Source: Fidelibacterota bacterium
GTDB taxonomy: Bacteria; Fidelibacterota; UBA2242
Reading direction: 5' to 3'
Length of the DNA: 51,425 bases
Assembly: GCA_018002295.1 (NCBI GenBank)
Contig: JAGNGI010000009.1
Location: forward strand, 1 to 51,425
In this document: positions 32,533-41,732 of the stretch, one piece after another
How the letters are laid out: every line of letters starts with the position of its first letter
How positions within the stretch are numbered: position 1 is the stretch's first letter
Notes under the pieces: model-generated
The model's database searches: none
Told to the model about the DNA's origin: nothing
What the model saw: only the letters and a program-made list of their open reading frames with translations
Position numbers and translations under genes: made by a program

Positions 32533-34041
32533 TTACAGCTTTACCTGAACGCCGAAAGCTACGAGATAATTAGTCTGATTGTACTTTTCAATTCCGCTGG
32601 CATTCTCAGCCTCAATATAGAAGGCATCCAGTGCACCGACGTTGAGCTTTACTTTCGGTGAAATTTGATACTCAATGCCACCGCCAATTGTAAATGCATC
32701 GAGGTTGAAGTCCATATCACTCTGCGATTCCGGTTTTGCACCCATCATACTATATTGTCCACCGAGACTGACTTTTAATTTTTCAGTTAAAGCATATTCA
32801 GCACCCAACCCGAATTCAGTCGTATTGTCGAAGTTTTTCTCATCGCCATCCCAGTCAACGGCGCCGTTATTGTAATAATTAAAATCCATCATTAGTTTAA
32901 TCTTTCCCATATTATAAGATACGCCAACGGCTAGCTGAGAAGGTATATCGGCTCCATATTTAGCGCTATCAGGGAAGAGACCGGTATCGTCTTTCTTCGT
33001 ATCATTTTCCAGTTCCATCTTAGTGATGGTCTCATAACGAATACCGATATTCAAGTTTTCATTCGGGCTGATATTAATTCCAAAAATTCCCGCAACGCCT
33101 GAACCACTCTGAGCGGCGTCAACTTCTTTATCAGCAGTTTGAGCATCTAAATTGGTACCGTATGAAGTCATGGTGCCAGCAACTGTTGTATAAGCATTTT
33201 GAACTTGAGCCACAGTATAACCAGTTGGATTGATACCTGCGGCTATTAATCCACTTTCTAATTGCGCAACCTGTTCTTCTGTTAAATATCCTGCTGCCTT
33301 AGCATCTTGTAAAGTAATATTTGGCGCTGCAGCAACTAAAGTTGATAAACTATTTGCCGCGCCAGTCGCAGCTGTTGCAACCCCAAAAAAGTAGGTTGAA
33401 GGTTTTTCCCAATTACCGGATCGTAAAACCTGAATATTCTTCAAATATCCGGTGTAGCTATTACTTGCCATAACGTAGCGCGCTCCCCCAAATACCGAAA
33501 ATATCTCATTAATTTTATATGAAACACCGCCTTGCACACCGTAGTAGATCGAAGAACCTTCAAAACTTACATCCAGTTTATAATCAGTAACGCCCACGCC
33601 TGCTAAGGCAGTTTTCAGTGCCGAAACCGGAACTTCAAAGGAAGGCAAACCCTTCTCAAATTTGGCACTGCCGCCGCCCCCGATCGGCATAAAGCCTCCG
33701 GAAAGTACAAGTTTATCCATTTTATAAGCAACGTAAGCCGAGGGAAAAACCGGCGCAAATACTTTGCCGACGAACTCATGATTGTTCAACGTCGGGGTGT
33801 CATTAGTCACCGTCTTGGTTTGCCAGATCGTCTGATTGCTGACATCCAGAAACAAACCGTCCTCGAATAATTTAGTCAATCCAGCCGGATTGTAGTAAAC
33901 CGCATCCACATCGGTGGAAGCGTTACGGTTCAAAGTCCGCACCCAAGCCGCGCTTTGGTTAGTGTTCGTAACCAAGCCACCAGCTAAAACAGTTCCGCTC
34001 ACCAGCAGAACTACACATAACAAAACACGCCTGATTTTCAT
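32533..34041 (-). CDS. OmpP1/FadL/TodX family outer-membrane transporter
   Basis: This 502-residue protein has a signal peptide (MKIRRVLLCVVLLVSGTVLAG) and the family hallmark 'NTNQSAAWVRTLNRNASTDVDAVYYNPAGLTKL', visible as NTNQSAAWVRTL then DAVYYNPAGLTKL. A 14-strand barrel follows, with a lid region rich in Ala/Gly at about 220-310, and a C-terminal 'YLVAFGVQVKL'. FadL proteins let hydrophobic compounds such as fatty acids or aromatics diffuse laterally across the outer membrane. An insertion of roughly 80 residues ('TLVAAAPNITLQDAKAAG...') is larger than in E. coli FadL. A structured-looking leader lies upstream. Confidence 0.85.
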   Translation of the reverse strand: MKIRRVLLCVVLLVSGTVLAGGLVTNTNQSAAWVRTLNRNASTDVDAVYYNPAGLTKLFEDGLFLDVSNQTIWQTKTVTNDTPTLNNHEFVGKVFAPVFPSAYVAYKMDKLVLSGGFMPIGGGGSAKFEKGLPSFEVPVSALKTALAGVGVTDYKLDVSFEGSSIYYGVQGGVSYKINEIFSVFGGARYVMASNSYTGYLKNIQVLRSGNWEKPSTYFFGVATAATGAANSLSTLVAAAPNITLQDAKAAGYLTEEQVAQLESGLIAAGINPTGYTVAQVQNAYTTVAGTMTSYGTNLDAQTADKEVDAAQSGSGVAGIFGINISPNENLNIGIRYETITKMELENDTKKDDTGLFPDSAKYGADIPSQLAVGVSYNMGKIKLMMDFNYYNNGAVDWDGDEKNFDNTTEFGLGAEYALTEKLKVSLGGQYSMMGAKPESQSDMDFNLDAFTIGGGIEYQISPKVKLNVGALDAFYIEAENASGIEKYNQTNYLVAFGVQVKL

Positions 34042-34101
34042 GTTTTTCTCCTTTATTTTTACTCGTTATTAGAGTTATGATGAAGAATTTTCGTTTTTAT
34101 T

Positions 34102-34141
34102 TTTTCCCCTTCGGCTACCCTACAGTCCTGCTTTACCGGTA
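34102..34141 (-). promoter_or_regulatory. possible structured leader upstream of fadL-like gene
   Basis: On the minus strand the block ACCGGTAAAGCAGGACTG + TAGGGTAGCCGAAGGGG lies about 65 bases before the AAGGAG ribosome site. AAAGC followed by GGUAGCC resembles the 3' half of a c-di-GMP-I (GEMM) riboswitch, but the 5' half and the tetraloop receptor are not found. It is reported as a possible RNA element only. Confidence 0.2.
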
Positions 34142-34216
34142 TTTAAAATAACCACTCAATCTATAATTAACCACTAACCTCGGCGTAAATATATCGAAAA
34201 GAAAAGGAAAACAAAA

Positions 34217-35536
34217 TTAATTTTTTTGAACCGGATACAGGCAATATTTCAATCGTAATTTTTGAAATCGGCTGGCTTTCGCCTCCCAGTCAGCTAACAT
34301 CGGATTCAAGTCAGCGCCAATATTGACCCAGGTTCGAAAATCAGCATTGCCGAAATAAGCATCGGCCTCTGTGGTTTTTATCCATTTAAAATGTTTTGGG
34401 TAAAGCTTTGAAATCACTGAAATTAAAGTAGTACTAAATTTATAAGAATCAAATTTGTTAAGGTCACTAACTTTTAAGTTTATTCCCAAACATTCTGTAT
34501 CCAGATATAAAGGCATTTCAGACGCATAAAGTTCGCGACGCGGAATAAACTTGACTGGGCTTATTTCCACTCCCGCAAGATCATATTTCGCCAGAGCGTT
34601 TACTAATTCATTAGCCGACATCCAAGGCGCTCCGACGACGTGAAAAGGGTGAGGCGTTCCAGTCCCTACACTAATATTGGTAAATTGAAAAAAATACAAT
34701 CCGGCATAGAGAACAGCAGTCTCTTCATCTTGCACCGATTCATCCGCAAATGACCATTTCAGTCCGGTTTGTTGCCAGGGCATATCGCGATAATAATTTG
34801 CCATTTTAATTACGGTAAGTTGAGATTTATCCCCGTCATTAAGCCAGTTTTCCTCATTCATTAGCAAAGCTAATTCGCCCAAAGTCATACCGTGTCGAGC
34901 AGGTAAAGAAAAGTCAGCCGCAAACTCACTCTGAATTGACATTGGACCACCTATTTCAACTCCGCGTAAAGGATTGGGTCTATCAAGCACGATAATAGGA
35001 ATTTTTTGCTTAGCGCTGAACTTTAAAGCCTCAATCAAAACTCTGAGCGCCTCTGATTCCCGCAATCCGAAATCCTGCAAATCGAGCACAATCATCTCGG
35101 CGCCATTTAACATATTTGCACTAAGTTGGTCTCTCTCACTATTTAAAATATAATATTTGGTAATTCCATAAAGCTGACTCTGACTTAATCGGAATCCTGA
35201 GCCGGTCAGTAACGAGCGGTCATCCAAAACCTGTACGCACGACCGACAGCGCGTTCCCAATCTTATATTGACAATGTCAAAAATATACTGATTTCCCTGA
35301 GCAAAACTATTGCGATCGGCAATGACCATAAATTTATAATTATCGAGAGCGTGAAAATTATCATCAATTAACAAATCCAAGCCGATTTTAAAGTCCTGCG
35401 TTTCTTCATCAACCGGCAAAGTAATTACCGTAGAATGCCGTAATTTGGCAGTTTGACCGTTTATTTCGCTAAAGACTAAAAGTAATAATATTAATTCGCC
35501 GAAAAATGACCGACGTTTATCCCAAATTATTTTCAT
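34217..35536 (-). CDS. namZ: exo-beta-N-acetylmuramidase NamZ (DUF1343)
   Basis: This 439-residue protein starts at ATG 35536, seven bases after the ampG-like stop, and has a signal-type N-terminus (RRSFFGELILLLLVFSEING). DUF1343 landmarks are 'AEMIVLDLQDFGLR', 'IPIIVLDRPNPLRGVEIGGP', 'LPARHGMTLGELALLMNEE', 'SVGTGTPHPFHVVGAPW' and 'ADLNPMLADWEAKASRF'. NamZ enzymes release terminal MurNAc from the non-reducing end of peptidoglycan fragments. The neighbours (permease, SpoIID, sugar kinase) fit a recycling role. Compared with typical DUF1343 proteins, the N-terminal region is diverged: the usual 'TNHTG'-type motif is not obvious. Confidence 0.85.
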   Translation of the reverse strand: MKIIWDKRRSFFGELILLLLVFSEINGQTAKLRHSTVITLPVDEETQDFKIGLDLLIDDNFHALDNYKFMVIADRNSFAQGNQYIFDIVNIRLGTRCRSCVQVLDDRSLLTGSGFRLSQSQLYGITKYYILNSERDQLSANMLNGAEMIVLDLQDFGLRESEALRVLIEALKFSAKQKIPIIVLDRPNPLRGVEIGGPMSIQSEFAADFSLPARHGMTLGELALLMNEENWLNDGDKSQLTVIKMANYYRDMPWQQTGLKWSFADESVQDEETAVLYAGLYFFQFTNISVGTGTPHPFHVVGAPWMSANELVNALAKYDLAGVEISPVKFIPRRELYASEMPLYLDTECLGINLKVSDLNKFDSYKFSTTLISVISKLYPKHFKWIKTTEADAYFGNADFRTWVNIGADLNPMLADWEAKASRFQKLRLKYCLYPVQKN

Positions 35537-35543
35537 AAGCCTG

Positions 35544-37217
35544 CTAATTCTCGATCTTTTTCTTTCCAAAATCCGGGTCAATTTTTACCAGACTGGCGAC
35601 TAAAAAACTGGGAATCGTACAAAACATTATATAGACAAAGAAAGTTCTATATCCCATCAAATCCTGCAATTTGCCGCTGATCATTCCCGGCAGCATCATT
35701 CCCAGCGCCATAAAAGCCGTTGCAATCGCATAATGCGACGTCTTATATTCACCTTCCGCCAAATACAACATAAAGAGCATATAGCCGGTAAAACCGAAAC
35801 CGTAACCGAATTGTTCAATGGCAACACAAATTGTAACTATCATAAAATTATCCGGCTGAACATATGATAAGTAAACATAGACTAAATCGGGAATATTAAT
35901 AGCCAGCGCCATCCATAACACCCATCTTTTCAGCCCGTTGCGAGCGGCAACTATTCCACCGAGAATGCCTCCGATTGTCAGACAAATTATTCCGACGGTT
36001 CCATACACAAATCCAACCTGCGTCGTTGTCAATGCTAATCCGCCAGCCTCTTGGCTATCCAGTAGAAAAGGCGAAGCCATTTTTACCAATTGCGATTCTG
36101 CCAGACGATAAAATAACAGGAAAGATAAAGCCGAAACAATGCCTTTTTTCTGGAAAAAACTGGAAAAAACCTTAAGCCAGCTGGATTTGAGTTCCTGGCT
36201 TTTTACCCTGACCGTCTCCAATCCGGTCGGCAACATTAGTTTGTGATACAAACAAATGAGCAGGAAAAATACGCCTAAAATTCCGAACGATACCGCCCAG
36301 CTGAAAGGAATATCACCGGCGGTAGCTTCAAATTGCGACACTACCGGTTCTCGCAGACGGTGATCAACTTTCAAAGTCACCTTGACCGGCTTATTCCAAT
36401 TCTCAGCCGTAAATTCCAGGCGACCAGCTGATGTCAACCAGATGTCCTTACTACCTTTCTTGCGGCCGAAATTTACTACAACGGTTTCCTCTTTTTTGGG
36501 CGGCGCTGACAGACAGATAAAAACATTAGCGGAATCACCATCGGGCTCGGCTGGATTATAGATCGGCACTTTTACTTCCGCCGGAATAACGACTATATTA
36601 GGTTGCTCAGATGCCTTGATCGCTGGCAAATTATTTTCATCCAGCACTTGAATAATTTCATTCGGCGGAACAGCCATAGCCGTAATACTAACAGGCTTTA
36701 GCCCGGTTTTACTCATAATATAACCAGTTAGCATCACGATTAAGCCTTGCCCGACGATCATTGCCATCCGGTAAAACGTACTGCGAATCCCGACGAACCA
36801 GGTCTGCTGGTGCTCATCCAAGCCGATCATATAAAATCCATCAGCGGCGATATCGTGAGTCGCCGAGGCTAAAGCAATTATCCATAAAACGATTAACGTC
36901 AAAGCGAACCAGAGCGGTAATCGGACAACTAGCGCTACCCCGATAAAACAACATCCGAGTATAAATTGCGTTATTAATACCCAATTGCGTTTGGTAGAAA
37001 TTACATCTACAAATGGACTCCAGATTGGTTTGATTACCCAGGGCAAATACAAAACACTGGTCCAAAACGCCAAAGCCGCATTAGAAACTCCCATCGTTTT
37101 GTACATAATTACCGAAACCGTCATCGCTATGACGTAGGGGATGCCTTCGGCAAAATAAAGGCTTGGTACCCAAAGCCAGGGTGAACGATTTTTCACAGTC
37201 GCCGGTTCACTTGCCAT
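35544..37217 (-). CDS. ampG: AmpG-like MFS muropeptide/MurNAc permease with ~130-residue insertion
   Basis: This 557-residue protein starts at ATG 37217 with AGGAG upstream. AmpG-type MFS motifs are 'SLYFAEGIPYVIAMTVSVI', 'ALAFWTSVLYLPWVIKPIWSP', 'ATHDIAADGFYM' and 'RSTFYRMAMIVGQGLI'. Helices are interrupted at about 172-303 by a soluble domain with 'LSAPPKKEETVVVNF' and 'GRLEFTAENWNKPVKVTLKV'. The latter matches the FTxxNWNxPxxVTV pattern common in secreted beta-sandwich (Calx-beta-like) modules. AmpG imports cell-wall turnover products; related permeases in Bacteroidota import MurNAc. The insert is probably periplasmic and could bind substrate; that is inference. Confidence 0.8.
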   Translation of the reverse strand: MASEPATVKNRSPWLWVPSLYFAEGIPYVIAMTVSVIMYKTMGVSNAALAFWTSVLYLPWVIKPIWSPFVDVISTKRNWVLITQFILGCCFIGVALVVRLPLWFALTLIVLWIIALASATHDIAADGFYMIGLDEHQQTWFVGIRSTFYRMAMIVGQGLIVMLTGYIMSKTGLKPVSITAMAVPPNEIIQVLDENNLPAIKASEQPNIVVIPAEVKVPIYNPAEPDGDSANVFICLSAPPKKEETVVVNFGRKKGSKDIWLTSAGRLEFTAENWNKPVKVTLKVDHRLREPVVSQFEATAGDIPFSWAVSFGILGVFFLLICLYHKLMLPTGLETVRVKSQELKSSWLKVFSSFFQKKGIVSALSFLLFYRLAESQLVKMASPFLLDSQEAGGLALTTTQVGFVYGTVGIICLTIGGILGGIVAARNGLKRWVLWMALAINIPDLVYVYLSYVQPDNFMIVTICVAIEQFGYGFGFTGYMLFMLYLAEGEYKTSHYAIATAFMALGMMLPGMISGKLQDLMGYRTFFVYIMFCTIPSFLVASLVKIDPDFGKKKIEN

Positions 37218-37236
37218 TACTTTTCTCCTGAGTAAT

Positions 37237-38586
37237 TCAATATGCTTGGTGGAGTTTAACACCCGGATAATAATGTTCTAATATTTCCAAGGTTGAATAG
37301 CCTTTCAGAGCCATCCCGAGAGCCCCAATCTGGCAGTAGCCAACCCCATGTCCCCAGCCGGCTCCTTTCAGAACGAAAGCCGCCGGGATATTTTCAGATC
37401 CTTCCTCCACATCAACTACAAAAGCCGAACTGTAAAGGAAAAGGTCATGAAATGCTTCGCGAATGGCATATTGATCATTAATCACGATTTGCTTGTCAAC
37501 ATTGGCTTTATCCCGATAGTTAATCGCCAGACTGGTCAGTCGTCCGGACTTGCCCCGTTTTAATGGTTCGATGCTCTTGATGGCGGCCGCTTTCAGATTC
37601 AATTTCAGATTGAATAGCGCCGTAATCTCTCTCTGCGTCATCCGAAAATGCCAGCGAAAATAATGACCTTCTTTATCAACATTGCCAAGATACTTTTTCA
37701 ACTCTTTTTCCGGTACGATGGATGGGCTACAGAAAGCCAACGGCGGGTTTTCGATCCAATTGCGGACTTTCGCCTCTGTATCGAGCGGCAAAGCCGAATG
37801 TTGGCAATCAGGCGGAATATCAATCACTGAATCCAAATATGGCACGGCTGAACCATTCCACACATTTTCAAAAGATTCAGTAACTCCGCCGCAGTTCTTG
37901 TGATAGCGGGTATCACAGATTTTTTCACCGTATATTAAGACCTGACCGGTGGTTTCAAGCGCACCTTTGATCGAATGCTCCGAAAGAAACGTCGTCCCCT
38001 GATAACGCTGACAGCAATCGTCATTGCAAACGTCCATTCCAAGATTGCGGTGTTTCATTTCCACGTTCGCCAGCAACCAACTGCGGGCGATGATTGTCTG
38101 CGATTTGATAACGGATAATGGACAAGCCGCTCCCATCTCGGAAGTTGCCACGCACATTAAATATTGCTCAAGCGGCAATACATTTATCATCATTAGATTG
38201 TCATTCATCCGAATTATTTCGATCGAGCCGGGCAGATAAACATCAATATATTTTTCCCAATGAAAACCACGTCCGGCAACCACATTCTTGACTTTAATCC
38301 CGGCTTTGTTCGCAATCTGAATTTCACCGCCTCTCGGAATGATTTTCCAACTCAGTTGGGCGTTGGGTATTAATCCATTAATTTGAATCCCGATTTGGTT
38401 TTCAAATAAAATAAATTCAATCTGTTCGCCGCCTTTCAAAATCTGCCGCGGGCCGCTCTCCGGAATTAATTCATAAACTGGAGATTGTGGAATCACGAGC
38501 GCAATCCTTTGACATTTATCAATTGGCAGGAAAATTCCTACCCGCAGGATTGGCTCTTCGGTCGGAATCACATTCGGTTCAAGCAT
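37237..38586 (-). CDS. SpoIID/LytB-domain protein
   Basis: This 449-residue protein has its SpoIID domain at about 110-330: 'INVLPLEQYLMCVATSEMG', 'LSVIKSQTIIARSWLLAN' and 'DTRYHKNCGGVTESFENVW', plus a C-terminal 'GWGHGVGYCQIGALGMALKG'. SpoIID is a peptidoglycan lytic transglycosylase in sporulation; non-sporulating phyla carry homologues in cell-wall recycling loci. No signal peptide is seen, suggesting a cytoplasmic location or a non-classical route. The ATG follows GGAGAGAAAG and overlaps the kinase gene by 19 bases. Confidence 0.85.
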   Translation of the reverse strand: MLEPNVIPTEEPILRVGIFLPIDKCQRIALVIPQSPVYELIPESGPRQILKGGEQIEFILFENQIGIQINGLIPNAQLSWKIIPRGGEIQIANKAGIKVKNVVAGRGFHWEKYIDVYLPGSIEIIRMNDNLMMINVLPLEQYLMCVATSEMGAACPLSVIKSQTIIARSWLLANVEMKHRNLGMDVCNDDCCQRYQGTTFLSEHSIKGALETTGQVLIYGEKICDTRYHKNCGGVTESFENVWNGSAVPYLDSVIDIPPDCQHSALPLDTEAKVRNWIENPPLAFCSPSIVPEKELKKYLGNVDKEGHYFRWHFRMTQREITALFNLKLNLKAAAIKSIEPLKRGKSGRLTSLAINYRDKANVDKQIVINDQYAIREAFHDLFLYSSAFVVDVEEGSENIPAAFVLKGAGWGHGVGYCQIGALGMALKGYSTLEILEHYYPGVKLHQAY

Positions 38587-39815
38587 AACTTTCTCTCCTT
38601 CCAGGTTAAATAAGCGTCAATAGCCGCACCCAGCGCTGGCGCTTCTCGCAGAGGGGAAATTTGAATTCGCGCCAGGTTTAAATGCTTTTGCGGACAATAA
38701 TGTTCTTTGGCTACCTCGTCGAGGACCGAAGAATTGATAATTAATTGAGTCAATTCATTGACAAACGGCAACCAGAGCACCTCATCACCTTGGGCTTCGC
38801 ACAATAATTCACCCAATCGCTGTCCGATGACCAGATTGTCAAATAACGTCTTTTTATAATTATTTTCAGTTTGGGGTCGTGGACGATCGGGATTGACAAA
38901 GTCAAATATTCCCTGCCAACCGGCATATATAGAAGTAATGCGTTCATAGAAAAGGAGCGCCAGAAAATGGGCAACTTTTTGCATCGTAATAACCGCCGCT
39001 TTCTCACCATCCAAAGCCCGACGACGGATTTGGGGCGGAAAGATACCGTTCCGGGTTAGTTCCTCTGGCGACTTTCCGATTAGCTCGCCATAAATCGATT
39101 GTATTCCGCTCGAAGAAACGTATTTTTCCACGGAATAGCCATCCGGACACTTCATTTCCCAAGTTTTAACAAACCAACCCTTGGTTTCGTCAAGCGGAAT
39201 GACTTTCCCGTCGAGTTTCAGAGCATCCGCCGCACCGGTTCCCCCACCAAGGTAATAAGAATTGCGAACATTCCGAAACAAACCTTCACCGGCATATTCT
39301 TCGCCGATTCCACAATAATAAGCGTCACTGCCGATCTGATTGATCGGTTGAACTAGCTCTATTCCAGCTAAGGTTATTTCATTTTCGAGTCGAACCGCAT
39401 AATTGGTAATGCGCGGGCCATTTTTTAGGACGGCGATGCCGCGGCCGTCTCTGGTTTTAATACCTGGCATACCAATTCCAATAAGCACCCGATTGGTGTC
39501 GCTCCGTTTGGTAATTTGTTCAATACACCAGGAAGCGGCTTTGATATAACAACTCGATTGAACGAGTTCTGCGGTCGTCGGCACGATTTTTCCTGCTTCC
39601 CACTCGGCAATTTGCCGATTTAAGTCAACCGGCTGGAAATTATGGATATAGCCGGGGATTTCATTATAGGACTTTGTCGCGTGGAAATTGCCAAGTGCAA
39701 AAGCGGTTCCGTGATTTGCGGTTTTCACTGACCAGCCGCTGACTTTAGTTGCACCGCCGTCAATTCCAATTAACAAAAATTCATCATCTGCTATGTCTTT
39801 CTTACAATTAGCCAA
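38568..39815 (-). CDS. ASKHA-fold sugar kinase (BadF/ROK-like), possible MurNAc or GlcNAc kinase
   Basis: This 415-residue protein carries the phosphate-1 motif 'GIDGGATKVSGWSV', 'VLIGIGMPGIKTRDGRG', 'IGSDAYYCGIGEEYAG', the nucleotide-binding 'YYLGGGTGAADALKLDGK' and a C-terminal 'APALGAAIDAYLTW'. These place it among acetate/sugar-kinase-Hsp70-fold kinases resembling N-acetylhexosamine kinases. The start is TTG 39815, two bases after the glycosyltransferase stop; no in-frame ATG exists near it and a stop lies 21 bases upstream. Its position beside namZ and ampG suggests phosphorylation of MurNAc or GlcNAc. A MurQ etherase is not in the window. Confidence 0.7.
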   Translation of the reverse strand: MANCKKDIADDEFLLIGIDGGATKVSGWSVKTANHGTAFALGNFHATKSYNEIPGYIHNFQPVDLNRQIAEWEAGKIVPTTAELVQSSCYIKAASWCIEQITKRSDTNRVLIGIGMPGIKTRDGRGIAVLKNGPRITNYAVRLENEITLAGIELVQPINQIGSDAYYCGIGEEYAGEGLFRNVRNSYYLGGGTGAADALKLDGKVIPLDETKGWFVKTWEMKCPDGYSVEKYVSSSGIQSIYGELIGKSPEELTRNGIFPPQIRRRALDGEKAAVITMQKVAHFLALLFYERITSIYAGWQGIFDFVNPDRPRPQTENNYKKTLFDNLVIGQRLGELLCEAQGDEVLWLPFVNELTQLIINSSVLDEVAKEHYCPQKHLNLARIQISPLREAPALGAAIDAYLTWKERKLCLNRM

Positions 39816-39817
39816 TT

Positions 39818-41401
39818 TTAAAGTGACTTTCCCAAATTACGATTAGTGATTTCATTTATTTTTCTCCGTCGGAGAACGGCTTTCAAACGCATATAGTCTT
39901 TGGCTTCGTCGTTGCGATCAATAGTATTTTGGTCAATGCTATGATCGGTTCCACCGGTATGCCGCACGACTTCATAAATCGGTTGCCAGACTCGTCCGAT
40001 GCGATATTGCTCACTGATTTTTAACACCAGGTCATAATCTTCGCCATAATTGCAAGCAAACGGTTCGTCGTTCATCCCGAAATAACCCATTTCCCGGATA
40101 ATTTTTATCGGAATCGCCCGTGGAGCTCCGGCACCATTAATACGCAAGAGATTATTACGTCCGTTGGCATCCGTCCACTCTTCGTGTTTGACAATCGGAA
40201 TTTCTTCCATTCGGACAAATTCACCACTTGGTTTCTTTTCCCAGACTTCGTACGAACCGATAACCATTCCGATTCTTTCATCAGAATTGAAGACAGCTAC
40301 AATTTTCTCAATCGCATCTGATTTTAAACGATCATCAGAATCAAGCTGGACGTAGTAGCGACCGCGGGCAATTTTTAAACCAAGATTCAACGATAGTCCA
40401 ATATTGTTAATATCCGCTACGATCAGTCTAACCGGCGGTTGCTGAGAATCATAGCGGTCTCCGCCCGTCATATAGCGCCGAACTTCAGTAACCGTCGGAT
40501 CAAGAGGCCCTCCATTTACAACGACGATAATTTCAAGGTCTTTGACGCTCTGGCTGAAAACCGAATTCAGCGCATTACCGATAAATTCCGGCCGATGATA
40601 AACCGGAATTATTACCGAAGCCATGCAATCGTACTTTTCGTTTAGATCCGGCCGCAGGTGATAACCTTGATCAGGCACGAGATAAGCTCCGATTCTCTTC
40701 AAATGATTAGTTAAAACTACTTCGGCTTCCAGCTGGGCTTCTTTGCTCACCAACAAATAATCAAAGACATTATGTTTAACTCCGCCGGATACCACTCGAT
40801 AAAGCGAGCCGTCTATTTTGTTGGCAATGTGAACCAATTTATATTTTTCCGATAACTTTAGACGAATGTCATATAAGGCGTTGTATTTCAATGACTGATC
40901 AAAACCGCCAACTGCTTCCAAAGCCGCCTTACTGAACAGGAACACCTTGCCATAATCCTGATTATCACGTAAACGACCGGAATGATGTTTCAGAAGTCGG
41001 ATTTCCTGAATTTTTCCATTATTAACTAAATCATAGTCGCCGTATAACATTCCCAGATCTGGATATTTTTCTGCCAGCAAGAAGGATACATCAAGCAAGG
41101 AATGTTTCAAAATGACTTCGGCAACCGAATTATCAATGAACAAAAGATATTTGCCCTTAGCTGTTTCCATCACCCTGTTCAATGTTCGGCTAAGATTACC
41201 TGCCTCCCGAATTATCTCCAATGGAAGTGAGCAACAATCAAATTCAGGAATCGGCTGATCCGCCTGACATAAAACCAGAACTTCAAGCGGCAAACAGGAC
41301 TGATTAAAAACCGAAGTCAAAGTTCGAGCAAATTGGTCGGCCATCTCGGGAATGTAATGTAAAATGACACTAATTCCGCCAAAAGCATTAATTGATTTCA
41401 T
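39818..41401 (-). CDS. tandem two-domain family 2 glycosyltransferase
   Basis: This 527-residue protein starts at ATG 41401. The N-terminal GT2 domain (about 8-230, 'GISVILHYIPEMADQFARTL') has 'LLFIDNSVAE' where the DxD metal motif should be, so it is probably inactive. The C-terminal GT2 domain (about 245-500) has 'SVIIPVYHRPEFIGNALNSV', DxD in 'YYVQLDSDDRLKSD' and the catalytic-type 'YGEDYDLVLKISEQY'. No membrane helix is seen. It is the first gene of the recycling operon; the product glycan is unknown. A role in cell-wall glycan metabolism is inferred from position only. Confidence 0.8.
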   Translation of the reverse strand: MKSINAFGGISVILHYIPEMADQFARTLTSVFNQSCLPLEVLVLCQADQPIPEFDCCSLPLEIIREAGNLSRTLNRVMETAKGKYLLFIDNSVAEVILKHSLLDVSFLLAEKYPDLGMLYGDYDLVNNGKIQEIRLLKHHSGRLRDNQDYGKVFLFSKAALEAVGGFDQSLKYNALYDIRLKLSEKYKLVHIANKIDGSLYRVVSGGVKHNVFDYLLVSKEAQLEAEVVLTNHLKRIGAYLVPDQGYHLRPDLNEKYDCMASVIIPVYHRPEFIGNALNSVFSQSVKDLEIIVVVNGGPLDPTVTEVRRYMTGGDRYDSQQPPVRLIVADINNIGLSLNLGLKIARGRYYVQLDSDDRLKSDAIEKIVAVFNSDERIGMVIGSYEVWEKKPSGEFVRMEEIPIVKHEEWTDANGRNNLLRINGAGAPRAIPIKIIREMGYFGMNDEPFACNYGEDYDLVLKISEQYRIGRVWQPIYEVVRHTGGTDHSIDQNTIDRNDEAKDYMRLKAVLRRRKINEITNRNLGKSL

Positions 41402-41732
41402 AAGCAATTTTTGAAACGTTTAGGAATTTTAAAATGCCTAACGATTTGTCTGATTAAACTACTAATAAGCTAATTCTCACAAACATAAAACTAATAAATT
41501 CCCTTTCAAATAACTAAACATTTTAGTGACGGCTGGCAATTTTCACAATTAAAAACGCCCAATTACCAGAGGTGGCTCGACTTTTCCCGATAGAATCGGA
41601 CAACCAATTATTTCAATATCGGTCTAATCGCTTGGTATTATTTAGAGATTTGAAAATGAACAAAATAGACGGCAACTCTTCGAAATATGAAAACCACAAA
41701 TATTTAAAATTTTGAAAATAATGAGGACTCAA
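41402..41732. other. divergent intergenic region
   Basis: About 330 AT-rich bases lie between the recycling operon and the small membrane protein. Short self-complementary pieces occur (for example CCCGATAGAATCGG at about 41588-41601), but no promoter pair or known RNA could be supported. GAGG at 41723-41726 is the ribosome site for ATG 41733. Confidence 0.35.

Noticed and set aside
41560-41610. possible riboswitch in the leader of the small membrane protein
   Set aside because: Only short self-complementary stretches are seen and none matches a known conserved core.
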